16,943 bases of DNA from Sphingomonadaceae bacterium (GTDB taxonomy: Bacteria > Pseudomonadota > Alphaproteobacteria > Sphingomonadales > Sphingomonadaceae). Shown in pieces: positions 6,857 to 14,658 of this stretch. The notes below the pieces were generated by a model that saw only the letters and a program-made list of their open reading frames with translations, was not told the origin of the DNA and did not search any database. The translations under genes were made by a program, and so were the position numbers. The first letter of the stretch is position 1. Each line of letters begins with the position of its first letter. The stretch spans positions 1 to 16,943 of the forward strand of contig SHLU01000025.1 of the NCBI GenBank assembly GCA_004282995.1, written 5' to 3'.

Positions 6857-8127
6857 TAATCCTCTTTAACCAGCGTCACCTGGTGAACATCGATGCTTCC
6901 TGACCGAAAGCCCCCCTCGCAATATTGCAGGTAGAAGCGCCACAACTGCACAAACCGATCGTCGAACCCGTCGGGCAAGGAACCTTGCTGCGCTGCCAAC
7001 TCGAAATTTTCGCGCCAAGCCTTCAGCGTTTCGGCGTAGTCGACGCCAAAATCGTGCTGATCGCGCCATTGCAGCCCACGCTGTTCGGCTAGGCTCCGAA
7101 ACTCGCTGGTACGGATCAGCAATCCGCCGGGAAATACATACGCCTGGATGAAATCCGCGCTGGCAGCATAATCTTCGAACAATTCATCCCGCATTGAGAT
7201 GTATTGCAGCGCTGCACGCCCGCCAGGTTTCAGATTGCGCGCGATGCAATCCATGTAGGTGGACCAGTATTCATGCCCCAGCGCCTCGACCATCTCGACA
7301 CTGGCGATGGCATCATATCGACCGGGCGCATCCAGCCCGGTGTCGCGATAATCCTGCTTGAGCAAACGCAGCCCGTCATATCCCTCGCCATGATGCCGCG
7401 CCCATTCCAGCTGCCGCTCGGACAGGCTGATGGCATCGACGCTGACACCGCGCTCGGCCGCTGCATGTGCAAGAGTTCCCCAACCGCAGCCGATTTCCAG
7501 CACCCGATCGCCAGCGTTCAAGTCGAGCCGGTCGAGCACGGCGGCAATCTTGTGATGCTGTCCGGCATCGAGGTCGCGCGTATCTCCCCCATCGAACAGC
7601 GCGCTCGAGTATGTCATCGTCCCACCCAGCCACGCGGCATAGAAGTCATTGCCGAGGTCATAATGCGCCTGGATATTACGCTCTGATCCTTCGCGCGTAT
7701 TGGCATTGAGGAGATGCGCCTGCCGCAAGGCGCGGCGCCACAAGCTCTTGGCGCGACCTGTGCTTTTGAGCGTCAAGGCATTCTGCCCGAACACCGCGAA
7801 TACCGGCACGAGGTCGGGGCTTTCCCATTCGCCCGCTTCCCACGCCTGATACCAGCCAATCGAACCGCTGGTTGCGAGCCGCACCAGTCCCATCCAGCTT
7901 TTCAAATGAATAACCGCGTCGAAACCCGGATTGCGACCACCAAGCAACCGTGTCGTTCCGTCAGGCAGATGGCCCAGGATCGACCCCTGTTCCAGCCCAC
8001 GGTCGATCTGGTCGAGCAGCTTTCCGAAACCAGGCGCAAGGATTCGCGCCAGAAGCCCCGGCGCGGTTTCGAACCTTGCCGCTCTATCGAGCAATTCCGC
8101 TCCGCGCCTGCCACCTGTTGCATTCAT
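6856..8127 (-). CDS. cfa: cyclopropane-fatty-acyl-phospholipid synthase
   Basis: The enzyme transfers a methylene group from S-adenosylmethionine to unsaturated acyl chains of membrane phospholipids, making cyclopropane fatty acids that harden the membrane against acid, oxidative and stationary-phase stress. The 423 residues show the family signature IQAHYDLGNDFYAAWL (152-167), the SAM-binding loop VLEIGCGWG (209-217), ASVEMVEALGHEYW (275-288), FIQAYVFPGG (326-335) and a C-terminal CEGGFRSGSIDVHQV (403-417) whose Cys403 aligns with the active-site Cys354 region of E. coli Cfa. The N-terminal 120 residues form the less conserved lipid-binding part. The ribosome site is weak (AGGCTGACATC before ATG). 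It sits 52 bases after the photolyase gene and 26 before the serine hydrolase gene, so co-transcription is likely. Confidence 0.93.
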   Translation of the reverse strand: MNATGGRRGAELLDRAARFETAPGLLARILAPGFGKLLDQIDRGLEQGSILGHLPDGTTRLLGGRNPGFDAVIHLKSWMGLVRLATSGSIGWYQAWEAGEWESPDLVPVFAVFGQNALTLKSTGRAKSLWRRALRQAHLLNANTREGSERNIQAHYDLGNDFYAAWLGGTMTYSSALFDGGDTRDLDAGQHHKIAAVLDRLDLNAGDRVLEIGCGWGTLAHAAAERGVSVDAISLSERQLEWARHHGEGYDGLRLLKQDYRDTGLDAPGRYDAIASVEMVEALGHEYWSTYMDCIARNLKPGGRAALQYISMRDELFEDYAASADFIQAYVFPGGLLIRTSEFRSLAEQRGLQWRDQHDFGVDYAETLKAWRENFELAAQQGSLPDGFDDRFVQLWRFYLQYCEGGFRSGSIDVHQVTLVKED

Positions 8128-8179
8128 GATGTCAGCCTATGCCGCGCAGTCATGGGCCGGGCAAGTCTGTCGCGTGGCC

Positions 8180-9571
8180 TCAGCGCCCCTTCATTGCGCG
8201 ATAGGCTTCCAGCGCGCGTTCGCGCCCCTCCTTGTGAGCGATAATCTTGGCGGGATAGCTCTCGGGTTTGCACCCGTGTGCCTCGGGGTCGTGAATGATT
8301 TCATCGGGTAAGTCAGCAAGTTCGGGCACATACGTGCGTATATAGCCAGCGGCGTCGAACTTCTCGCTTTGCGTCAACGGAGCCATGATGCGGCTGAACA
8401 TATTGGAATCAACGCCTGTACCGCTGACCCATTGCCAATTGGTTCCGTTGCTGCCGTAGTCGGCATCGACCAGGCAATCCCAGAACCAGCGCTCGCCATG
8501 GCGCCAGTCGATCAGCAGGTGCTTGATCAGAAAACTGGCAGCGATCATCCGGACGCGGTTGTGCATCCAGCCGGTCTGCCACAGTTGTCGCATCCCGGCA
8601 TCGACGATCGGGTAGCCTGTGCGACCCTGTTGCCAGGCTTCAAGATCGCCTTCGATCAGATGGCCCCTATCGGGATTGCGCCACTCGAGATCGTCGAAAG
8701 TTTCGCGGTAGCTTTGTCGCGGATAGTCGGGAAACTGGCAGATGACATTCTGCGCGTAATCGCGCCACAGCAGCTCTTTTTCGAAGGTCTTCCAACCGGC
8801 GGAGCGCTTGTCCTTGAAGGAGTGCCAGATCTGTACCGGTGAAATTTCGCCATGATGGAGGTGCGGGGAGAGCCGGCTCGATTGGTCCACCGAAGGCAGA
8901 TTGCGGCCCTCGTCATACTCGCTGACTTGATCGCTCCACCATTCGAGCCGCTCGTGCGCGGCCGCCTCGCCTACCTGCCAGAAATCGCGCAGTCCCTCCG
9001 CCCAGTCGGGCTTGGTGGGGAGCAATTTCCAATCGGCGAGATCGTCGCTGGCGGGCCATTCGTCGAGTGACGACAGGGTTTCGGGCTCGGGCAGTTCGTC
9101 GCGGGGTGGCATCTGCTCGAGCGCAGAACGTGCGAAGGGCGTGTAGATCTTGTAAGGACCGCCCGAGCCAGTGGTGATGCAGCCGGGCGGAAAGAGATAG
9201 TTGGCGTCATATAGCTGAAGGTCGATTTCGGCGGCCAGCTCGCTCTCGACATGCTTCCACCACGGTTCGTAATGGCGATTGGCGTGGATGGTTTCGGCCC
9301 CGATCGCGTGGGCAATCCCCAACAACTCCTGCACCGCATCGCCGCGCCGCAGCACAATTTTCGAATGGCGGTTTCCGAAACTGCGTCCAAGGCTTTCAAG
9401 CGAATGGTGCAACCACCAACGCGCTGCCCCGCCCGGCCGGGCCTCGCCGAGACGTTCGTCATCGAGGACGTAGACCGCCACTACCGGCCCCGCTTGCGCT
9501 GCATGATAAAGCGCAGGGTTATCCGCCATCCGCAGGTCGCGGCGGAACCAGACGATCTGTGGTGATGCCAT
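8180..9571 (-). CDS. phrB: deoxyribodipyrimidine photolyase (class I cryptochrome/photolyase family)
   Basis: Photolyases use blue light and FAD to split cyclobutane pyrimidine dimers in DNA. The 463 residues have the N-terminal antenna domain (IVWFRRDLRMADNPAL, 6-21) and the C-terminal FAD domain: SSRLSPHLHHGEIS (231-244), GRTGYPIVDAGMRQL (316-330), TGWMHNRVRM (333-342), DADYGSNGTNWQW (369-381). Counting against E. coli PhrB, Trp356 and Trp379 match W359 and W382 of the electron-transfer chain, and Asn375 matches N378 near the flavin. Two oddities: the distal Trp (W306) has no exact equivalent because about six residues are inserted before the AWQQG stretch (Trp297 is the nearest candidate), and SRIMAPLTQSEKFD replaces the common FRIFNP form. 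A GAGGGGG ribosome site precedes the ATG. It follows the YdjM-like gene by 26 bases. Confidence 0.93.
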   Translation of the reverse strand: MASPQIVWFRRDLRMADNPALYHAAQAGPVVAVYVLDDERLGEARPGGAARWWLHHSLESLGRSFGNRHSKIVLRRGDAVQELLGIAHAIGAETIHANRHYEPWWKHVESELAAEIDLQLYDANYLFPPGCITTGSGGPYKIYTPFARSALEQMPPRDELPEPETLSSLDEWPASDDLADWKLLPTKPDWAEGLRDFWQVGEAAAHERLEWWSDQVSEYDEGRNLPSVDQSSRLSPHLHHGEISPVQIWHSFKDKRSAGWKTFEKELLWRDYAQNVICQFPDYPRQSYRETFDDLEWRNPDRGHLIEGDLEAWQQGRTGYPIVDAGMRQLWQTGWMHNRVRMIAASFLIKHLLIDWRHGERWFWDCLVDADYGSNGTNWQWVSGTGVDSNMFSRIMAPLTQSEKFDAAGYIRTYVPELADLPDEIIHDPEAHGCKPESYPAKIIAHKEGRERALEAYRAMKGR

Positions 9572-9597
9572 TCTACCCCCTCGACCACGTAACGGAC

Positions 9598-10560
9598 CTA
9601 GTCCCCGATAGGTTCCGCTTTGCTGGAGTTGGGCAGCTTGACGGTAAACCGTCCGCGCGCCAGCGGATCATAGAACCGCGCATCGCGCAGCAGCGTAGTT
9701 CCATCTTCGCAATATTCGAGGAAAGGTACCCGACTCCAGAACCAAAACGCGTCCTGCTCACCCTGCGAGCCGGCATCCAAGGATGCGCACGCTTCGAGCG
9801 GAGTCCGACCGCCCAACGGCACTGGAATCTCTCTTTTGCCGCCGAATACCGACCAGTCACCGAGGAAAGGATAAGTCCAGCCAGCCGGATGTTCCTGATA
9901 GGTGATCATCTCCCGTTCCCAGAAGGTAAAGGGCTTGGGTGAGGCGATGATGTGGCGGTGCTCTGCTTGCTCATAGCCGCGTTCCGCAACGCCCGTAATG
10001 ACGCCATTTGAAAGTATATAAACACCCGCCATGCTCAGCGCTATGCGAGCAGGCCGGGCCCACTCAGCACCCTGTTTCTCCTTTCGCAGCGACCACCATG
10101 TCGCAGCGCCCAGAAGCACCCACAGCCAGACATCGATGATGAACAGCGTATCGCCGTAGAACCAGCGGCTGGAGAACGGTTCAAGCAAGCGAATGCCGTA
10201 GACATTGAGCCAGTCGAGCGCCGAATGGGTCAGGCAGCCGATGAAGCTAAGCAGGAAAAGCCATTTGAGGCTGACTGACAATCGTTCCTCTGACCGGGTA
10301 GCGCGCATTGCCTGCCATCGGTCATATCCCCACAGCATCCCGGCCAGTATGAGCGGCAGCAGAACCAGCGCAATCGGACCGTGGGTTATCCCACGCCGGA
10401 AGCCGAGATGCTCCACCCCGTCCAGCCAGAAGAAGCACGCCGCGTCGATATCGGGCAGGTTCGCACCGATAATAAGCGCAGGCATAGCCAGCCCGGTTTT
10501 CTGTTTGAGCCCCGCTTGCCCGATCAGCGCGCCTACAAGGCTGTGGGTGAGATTATCCAT
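9598..10560 (-). CDS. membrane-bound metal-dependent hydrolase, YdjM/YbcI-like (DUF457 type)
   Basis: The 320-residue protein matches the YdjM-like family of integral membrane, predicted metal-dependent hydrolases. It starts MDNLTHSLVGALIG and has the putative metal ligands of the family in order: His6, the PDID motif (Asp37, Asp39), His60 in RRGITHGP, and His112/Asp116 in CLTHSALDW. Hydrophobic segments lie near 24-46, 61-79, 98-115, 138-157 and 171-190; the last 120 residues are soluble and aromatic-rich. The biochemical substrate of the family is unknown; E. coli YdjM is known as LexA-regulated. Here it heads the run that continues with the photolyase 26 bases downstream, which hints at a damage response, but I see no alphaproteobacterial LexA site (GTTC-N7-GTTC) upstream. 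The ribosome site is weak. Confidence 0.83.
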   Translation of the reverse strand: MDNLTHSLVGALIGQAGLKQKTGLAMPALIIGANLPDIDAACFFWLDGVEHLGFRRGITHGPIALVLLPLILAGMLWGYDRWQAMRATRSEERLSVSLKWLFLLSFIGCLTHSALDWLNVYGIRLLEPFSSRWFYGDTLFIIDVWLWVLLGAATWWSLRKEKQGAEWARPARIALSMAGVYILSNGVITGVAERGYEQAEHRHIIASPKPFTFWEREMITYQEHPAGWTYPFLGDWSVFGGKREIPVPLGGRTPLEACASLDAGSQGEQDAFWFWSRVPFLEYCEDGTTLLRDARFYDPLARGRFTVKLPNSSKAEPIGD

Positions 10561-10588
10561 AGCCGCCGAGGGTTAACGGCGAGTGCGC

Positions 10589-10623
10589 AAAAGAAAAGGG
10601 GCGACAGGAGTGCCTGCCGCCCC
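10589..10623 (-). terminator. intrinsic terminator after the EF-hand lipoprotein gene
   Basis: On the minus strand GGGGCGGCAGG pairs with CCTGTCGCCCC (one G-U pair) around a four-base CACT loop and is followed directly by TTTTCTTTT. It begins 24 bases past the EF-hand gene stop. This is the best rho-independent terminator of the window and separates that gene from the YdjM-photolyase-cfa run, which must have its own promoter in the short space downstream of it. Confidence 0.85.
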
Positions 10624-10646
10624 GCTGGATCGTCGTTCAGGCGCGA

Positions 10647-11366
10647 TCAGGCGCGTTCACTGGGATCGAGGTCCTCGCCCAGACGGGCGCGCATAAACTC
10701 GGTTCGATCGAGATAGGTGTCACCGTCGCGATCATAATAGAAGAAACTGTCTGCCGCCTTGTTTGCCTGGTCCGGCGTCACATAGGGCTTGAGAGCATCG
10801 TTCGGCTTGGGTTCGTTCGGATCAACCGGGATCGCCCAGACAGCATATTCGGCGACCGAGAGTTTCCCGTCATCGTTGCGATCGAGATAGGAGAAGGTCA
10901 TCGACCCCCGCATGCGCATGTTGGTCTTGGGATCACGCGCTGGCAGGGTGTCGGCTGAAGAAGAACCGCTCGCACTGGCGCTATCGCCACCCGAGCCGGT
11001 CTTGCCCGTGTTGGTCGAATTACCCGCACTGAGGGTTTCCGCGCTACGATCGGTGGAAGCGCTCGAAGATGCAGCCCTTTGTTCAGCTTCTCTTTCGCTG
11101 GCCCAGCTGTCTTCGGTATCCTTCTCCTTGGCAACATCATCGCGATAGCCCGCGTATTCGTCATTGAAGGAATTTTCGTCAAAAGCATCCCGACGGGCTT
11201 GAGCCTCGTCGTCGAGTTTGTAATCGCGCGCAGTGGGATCGAACTCGGCATCGGTGTCGACGAGTTCGTCAACATCATCGACGACGGTGTTCTCGACATC
11301 CTCGGAATCGCACGCTGCAAGGGCGAATAAAGAAGCGGTGGTGGCGAACGCTATCAAGCGCTTCAT
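10647..11366 (-). CDS. EF-hand calcium-binding lipoprotein
   Basis: With the ATG at 11366 (AGGAGAT ribosome site, six-base spacing) the protein has 239 residues and a clear lipoprotein signal peptide: MKRLIAFATTASLFALAAC, lipobox LAAC, Cys19. The next residue is Asp20, which in enterobacteria would signal inner-membrane retention, though that rule is not firm in alphaproteobacteria. An acidic segment (20-95) and a Ser/Ala/Gly-rich linker (about 98-140) precede two EF-hand loops: Asp162-Glu173 (DRNDDGKLSVAE) and Asp212-Glu223 (DRDGDTYLDRTE), the second with Thr in place of the usual Gly at position six. It should bind calcium in the periplasm or at the envelope; its partner is unknown. An in-frame ATG at 11429 would extend past the signal peptide and is rejected. 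It lies 98 bases after korB. Confidence 0.88.
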   Translation of the reverse strand: MKRLIAFATTASLFALAACDSEDVENTVVDDVDELVDTDAEFDPTARDYKLDDEAQARRDAFDENSFNDEYAGYRDDVAKEKDTEDSWASEREAEQRAASSSASTDRSAETLSAGNSTNTGKTGSGGDSASASGSSSADTLPARDPKTNMRMRGSMTFSYLDRNDDGKLSVAEYAVWAIPVDPNEPKPNDALKPYVTPDQANKAADSFFYYDRDGDTYLDRTEFMRARLGEDLDPSERA

Positions 11367-11464
11367 AAATGATCTCCTGTTGCTGGGCGCGCAGTCATTA
11401 GCGCCCCCTTCAGTAAACCAATGCACCAACAGTAAGATTGTTCAAAAAAAGTCGGAAAATTCAA

Positions 11465-12511
11465 TCACACAGGATCTGCCGCGGTCCCGTCGACCGTCCA
11501 AGTCTGTCCCGAGCCGAGCAACTTGGCGAGGTTGGCCTGCTTGCCTGCCGTCGATTTTTCGCGCTCCTCTGCAACAGAGGATTCATAGGTCGGACGCGGA
11601 TCGTCATAGATCACGCCCAGCGCCATCGGGAACGAACCGAAAGGCATTTCGACCAACATATGGGCGATGACACGATTGGTCGCATCATGGACCAGAACCC
11701 CCGCATCCTGCCAGCTATCTTCGGTGGCATCGACCACGGTCAGGTGCAGCCCGTCGCGGTCGAGAGCGATGCCCTTGTCGAGACCTGTCTTGGGATCGCC
11801 GAACAGCATCGGCTTGCCATGTTCGAGCCACAACTGCCGGTCGCCCGCACCCTTAGGCGCTGCAAAATCTTCGAACACGTCCTTGTTGTAGACGATACAG
11901 TTCTGGAAGATCTCGATAAAGGCTGCGCCTTTGTGAGCATGGGCCGCCTTGAGAACGTCAGGCAGGTTTTTCGACACGTCGAAACCGCGCCCGACAAACC
12001 GCGCGCCCGCGCCCAGTGCGAAGCTGGCCGGATTGGCGGGACGATCGAACGATCCGACCGGGGTCGAGGGGCTGCGCGTGCCGATCCGGCTAGTGGGCGA
12101 GAACTGTCCCTTGGTCAGGCCGTAAATCTCGTTATTGAACAGCATGATCTGCATGTTCACATTGCGCCGCAGCACGTGCAGCATATGATTGCCGCCGATG
12201 GACAGGCCATCGCCGTCACCGGTTACAAGCCATATATCGAGATCGGGATTGGCCAGCTTGGCCCCCGTCGCCACGGCTGGCGCACGGCCGTGGATAGTGT
12301 GAAAGCCATAGGTCTCCATGTAATAGGGAAAGCGGCTGGAGCAGCCGATGCCGCTGATGAAAACGGTGTTCTTCGGATCGCAGCCCAGCTGGGGCAGCGT
12401 GCGCTGAACTGCCTTCAGGATCGCGTAATCCCCGCAACCTGGACACCAACGAACTTCTTGGTCCGTTTCCCAATCCTTGAGGGTGGTTTCGATTTTCACT
12501 GGAGCGTTCAT
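11465..12511 (-). CDS. korB: 2-oxoacid:ferredoxin oxidoreductase beta subunit (KorB)
   Basis: KorB carries thiamine diphosphate and one 4Fe-4S cluster and, with KorA, oxidatively decarboxylates a 2-oxoacid (most likely 2-oxoglutarate) to the acyl-CoA, reducing ferredoxin. The 348 residues show the cluster ligands Cys23 and Cys26 (CPGCGD), Cys57 (GIGCSSR) and Cys205 (FQNCIVYN), with nearly the same spacing as Cys12/15/46/197 of the Sulfolobus two-subunit enzyme. The thiamine diphosphate/Mg motif is GDGDGLSIGGNH (98-109) followed by FNNEIYGLTKGQ (125-136). There is no fused ferredoxin domain, so electrons go to a separate carrier, not encoded in this window. The ATG is 18 bases after the korA stop, so the two are co-transcribed. 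Confidence 0.93.
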   Translation of the reverse strand: MNAPVKIETTLKDWETDQEVRWCPGCGDYAILKAVQRTLPQLGCDPKNTVFISGIGCSSRFPYYMETYGFHTIHGRAPAVATGAKLANPDLDIWLVTGDGDGLSIGGNHMLHVLRRNVNMQIMLFNNEIYGLTKGQFSPTSRIGTRSPSTPVGSFDRPANPASFALGAGARFVGRGFDVSKNLPDVLKAAHAHKGAAFIEIFQNCIVYNKDVFEDFAAPKGAGDRQLWLEHGKPMLFGDPKTGLDKGIALDRDGLHLTVVDATEDSWQDAGVLVHDATNRVIAHMLVEMPFGSFPMALGVIYDDPRPTYESSVAEEREKSTAGKQANLAKLLGSGQTWTVDGTAADPV

Positions 12512-12529
12512 GGGCTTGCCTGTCGGGAC

Positions 12530-14491
12530 TTAGTGTGAGCTTTTGCGGCGGCTGGAGCCGTCGTCGTGGCCGGATTCACGAGTGGGCAATTGATCGTCAT
12601 TGGTCGGCACCTGGCCGCCCTCATTGCCCTCGATGCCATCGAAGAACTTGGCAATTTCCGCCTCCAGTTCGGCAATCTGGAACGGCTGGCCGCTGGTCTT
12701 GGTCAGCGGCTGTGCATCGACCAGATACTGGTCGCGCAAAACGGTCTTGAATTGACCGGTGTTCATTTCCGGCACCAGCACATGGTCATAGCTCTTGAGC
12801 AACGCGCCGAGATTGGCGGGCAGCGGCCAAATATTGCGGACGTGTATCTGACTGACATCCATTCCCTTGGCGCGGCTGCGATTTACGGCTTGGTGGATCG
12901 GACCGTAGGTGCTGCCCCAACCGACCACTGCAAGACTGCCGCCTTCCTGGCCGACCGAAACTTCCTGGTCAGGCACTGCGATATTGTCGATCTTGGCCTT
13001 GCGGGCATCGGTCATCGCTTGATGGTTGTCAGGCGAGTAATCGATATTGCCGGTTTCCTCGTGCTTCTCGATCCCGCCGATGCGGTGCATCAGATCGGGA
13101 GTTCCGGGCTTGATCCACGGGCGTGCGCCCTTCTCGTTGCGCTTGTAAGGCAGCAATTGCTCGCCGCGTCGTTCGGTCATGAAGTTGACGGGGAACGGCT
13201 CGTAACTGGCCGGATCGGGCACCTTCCACGGCTCGGCGGCATTGGCAATATAGCCATCGGTCAGCAGCATAACAGGCGTCATGTAATGCACCGCAATCCG
13301 CACGGCCTCGATTGCGCATTCGAACGCATCGGAGGGGCTGCGCGCAGAAATGACGGGCATCGGTGCATCGCCGTTGCGACCATAAATGGCCTGGTAAAGA
13401 TCACTCTGCTCGGTCTTGGTTGGCAAACCCGTCGACGGGCCGCCGCGCTGCGAGTTGACGATTACCAGCGGCAGTTCAGTCATGATGGCAAGGCCCATCG
13501 CCTCGCCCTTCAGGGCGATACCCGGGCCGGATGACGAGGTCACCCCCAGGCTGCCCGCCCAGCTTGCGCCGATAGCAGCGCAGATGGCGGCAATCTCGTC
13601 CTCGGCCTGGAATGTGGTGACACCATATTCCTTGAGCCGCGCCAGGTGGTGCAGGATCGCGCTCGCCGGAGTGATCGGATATCCGCCGAAAAACATCGGC
13701 AGTTCGGCCAGTTGCGCTCCTGCGACGAGGCCGAGCGAAACCGATTCGGCCCCGGTAATGGTCCGATAGAGCCCCGGCGCGGTCGGATTGGGGGGGATAT
13801 GCACCTGCTGAAGCGGGCCGGCCAGCTCGGCTGTCTCGCCATAAGCGTGCCCGGCATCCAGTGCAGCGATATTGGCTTTGGCGATATCCGGTTTGTTGCG
13901 GAATTTATGGTTGAGCCAGTCGTGGATCGGCTCGCGCGAACGGTCGAACATCCAAAGCGCCAGGCCCAGCGTCCACATGTTTTTCGACCGCAGCGCATCC
14001 TTGTTGCCAAGGCCAAATTCCTTGACCGCCTCAATCGTCAGCGCACTGATATCAAAAGCCAGCAGCTTGTATTTCGCCAGGCTTCCGTCTTCCAGCGGGT
14101 TCGTCTCGTACTTGGCCTTGTCGAGGTTGCGCTTGGTAAACTCACCGGTGTCGGCAATGATCAATCCGCCCGGCTTGAGCGCCGAAAGGTTCACTTTGAG
14201 CGCCGCGGGGTTCATCGCCACCAGCACATCGGGCGCATCGCCTGCAGTCGAAATCTCGCGACTGCCGAAATTGATCTGAAAAGCCGACACGCCGAACAGC
14301 GTGCCCTGAGGCGCGCGGATTTCGGCCGGGAAATCCGGGAAGGTCGCGAGATCATTGCCCGCAAGCGCAGTTGAAAGCGTAAATTGGCCGCCCGTCAACT
14401 GCATCCCGTCACCGCTATCGCCCGCAAAGCGGACAACCACAGCATCAGGTGATTGGGGGGAATCGGGGCTATGCGCCGCCTGGGTAGCCAT
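12530..14491 (-). CDS. korA: 2-oxoacid:ferredoxin oxidoreductase alpha subunit, gamma-alpha fusion (KorA)
   Basis: KorA binds the 2-oxoacid and CoA in the KorAB enzyme. Counting from the ATG at 14491 it has 653 residues. The N-terminal gamma domain (about 15-195) starts VVVRFAGDSGDGMQLTGGQF; the alpha domain follows a linker and contains the substrate motif YPITPAS (271-277) and NSQRGGPSTGLPTKTEQSDL (346-365), both typical of two-subunit enzymes with gamma fused before alpha. The last 25 or so residues form a charged, probably disordered tail (RESGHDDGSSRRKSSH). An ATG at 14497 also exists, but the AAGAGGA ribosome site would touch it directly, while it lies six bases from the ATG at 14491, so I chose the latter. 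2-Oxoglutarate is the likely substrate by family similarity; pyruvate cannot be excluded. Confidence 0.92.
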   Translation of the reverse strand: MATQAAHSPDSPQSPDAVVVRFAGDSGDGMQLTGGQFTLSTALAGNDLATFPDFPAEIRAPQGTLFGVSAFQINFGSREISTAGDAPDVLVAMNPAALKVNLSALKPGGLIIADTGEFTKRNLDKAKYETNPLEDGSLAKYKLLAFDISALTIEAVKEFGLGNKDALRSKNMWTLGLALWMFDRSREPIHDWLNHKFRNKPDIAKANIAALDAGHAYGETAELAGPLQQVHIPPNPTAPGLYRTITGAESVSLGLVAGAQLAELPMFFGGYPITPASAILHHLARLKEYGVTTFQAEDEIAAICAAIGASWAGSLGVTSSSGPGIALKGEAMGLAIMTELPLVIVNSQRGGPSTGLPTKTEQSDLYQAIYGRNGDAPMPVISARSPSDAFECAIEAVRIAVHYMTPVMLLTDGYIANAAEPWKVPDPASYEPFPVNFMTERRGEQLLPYKRNEKGARPWIKPGTPDLMHRIGGIEKHEETGNIDYSPDNHQAMTDARKAKIDNIAVPDQEVSVGQEGGSLAVVGWGSTYGPIHQAVNRSRAKGMDVSQIHVRNIWPLPANLGALLKSYDHVLVPEMNTGQFKTVLRDQYLVDAQPLTKTSGQPFQIAELEAEIAKFFDGIEGNEGGQVPTNDDQLPTRESGHDDGSSRRKSSH

Positions 14492-14497
14492 ATTCAT

Positions 14498-14504
14498 TCC
14501 TCTT
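14498..14504 (-). promoter_or_regulatory. ribosome site deciding the korA start
   Basis: The minus strand reads AAGAGGA directly before ATG (14497) and six bases before a second in-frame ATG (14491). The spacing is normal only for the second, which sets the annotated korA start and shortens the protein by two residues. Confidence 0.6.
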
Positions 14505-14542
14505 CACGCGCCGCAAACGCGCGCCAAACATCGGTCGGGCTG

Positions 14543-14554
14543 GCACCTAGGTGC
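14543..14554. promoter_or_regulatory. 12-bp perfect palindrome in the korA / hydrolase divergent region
   Basis: GCACCTAGGTGC is a perfect inverted repeat, 51 bases upstream of the korA start and 104 upstream of the hydrolase start, in a 167-base region that must hold both promoters. Position and symmetry fit an operator for a dimeric regulator of korAB, but no regulator gene is near and no -35/-10 pair is convincing, so this is inference. Confidence 0.35.
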
Positions 14555-14658
14555 GCCTATCATCACGGGCAATCAAGTTTTTCTGTCAGATCATCTATTC
14601 GGCAAGTGGACACGCAGGCACAGAGCGTTATGCCTTTTGCGCACATAGGAGACTGGCG

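Noticed and set aside
10561..10646. LexA or EcfG-type site controlling the YdjM-photolyase run
   Set aside because: I found no GTTC-N7-GTTC LexA pattern and no GGAAC/CGTT pair at promoter spacing in this region.
11367..11464. Minus-strand T-run (around 11446-11452) after korB as a terminator
   Set aside because: The flanking bases form only a five-pair A/T-rich stem, and the T-run lies inside the loop, not after it.
11438..12538. Long plus-strand open frame of 366 codons opposite korB
   Set aside because: It mirrors korB, which has intact cluster and cofactor motifs. The antisense product shows no domain or ribosome site; stop-poor antisense frames are expected at this G+C content.
12566..14374. 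Two plus-strand open frames (322 and 242 codons) opposite korA
   Set aside because: They are antisense shadows of korA, with no recognisable motifs.
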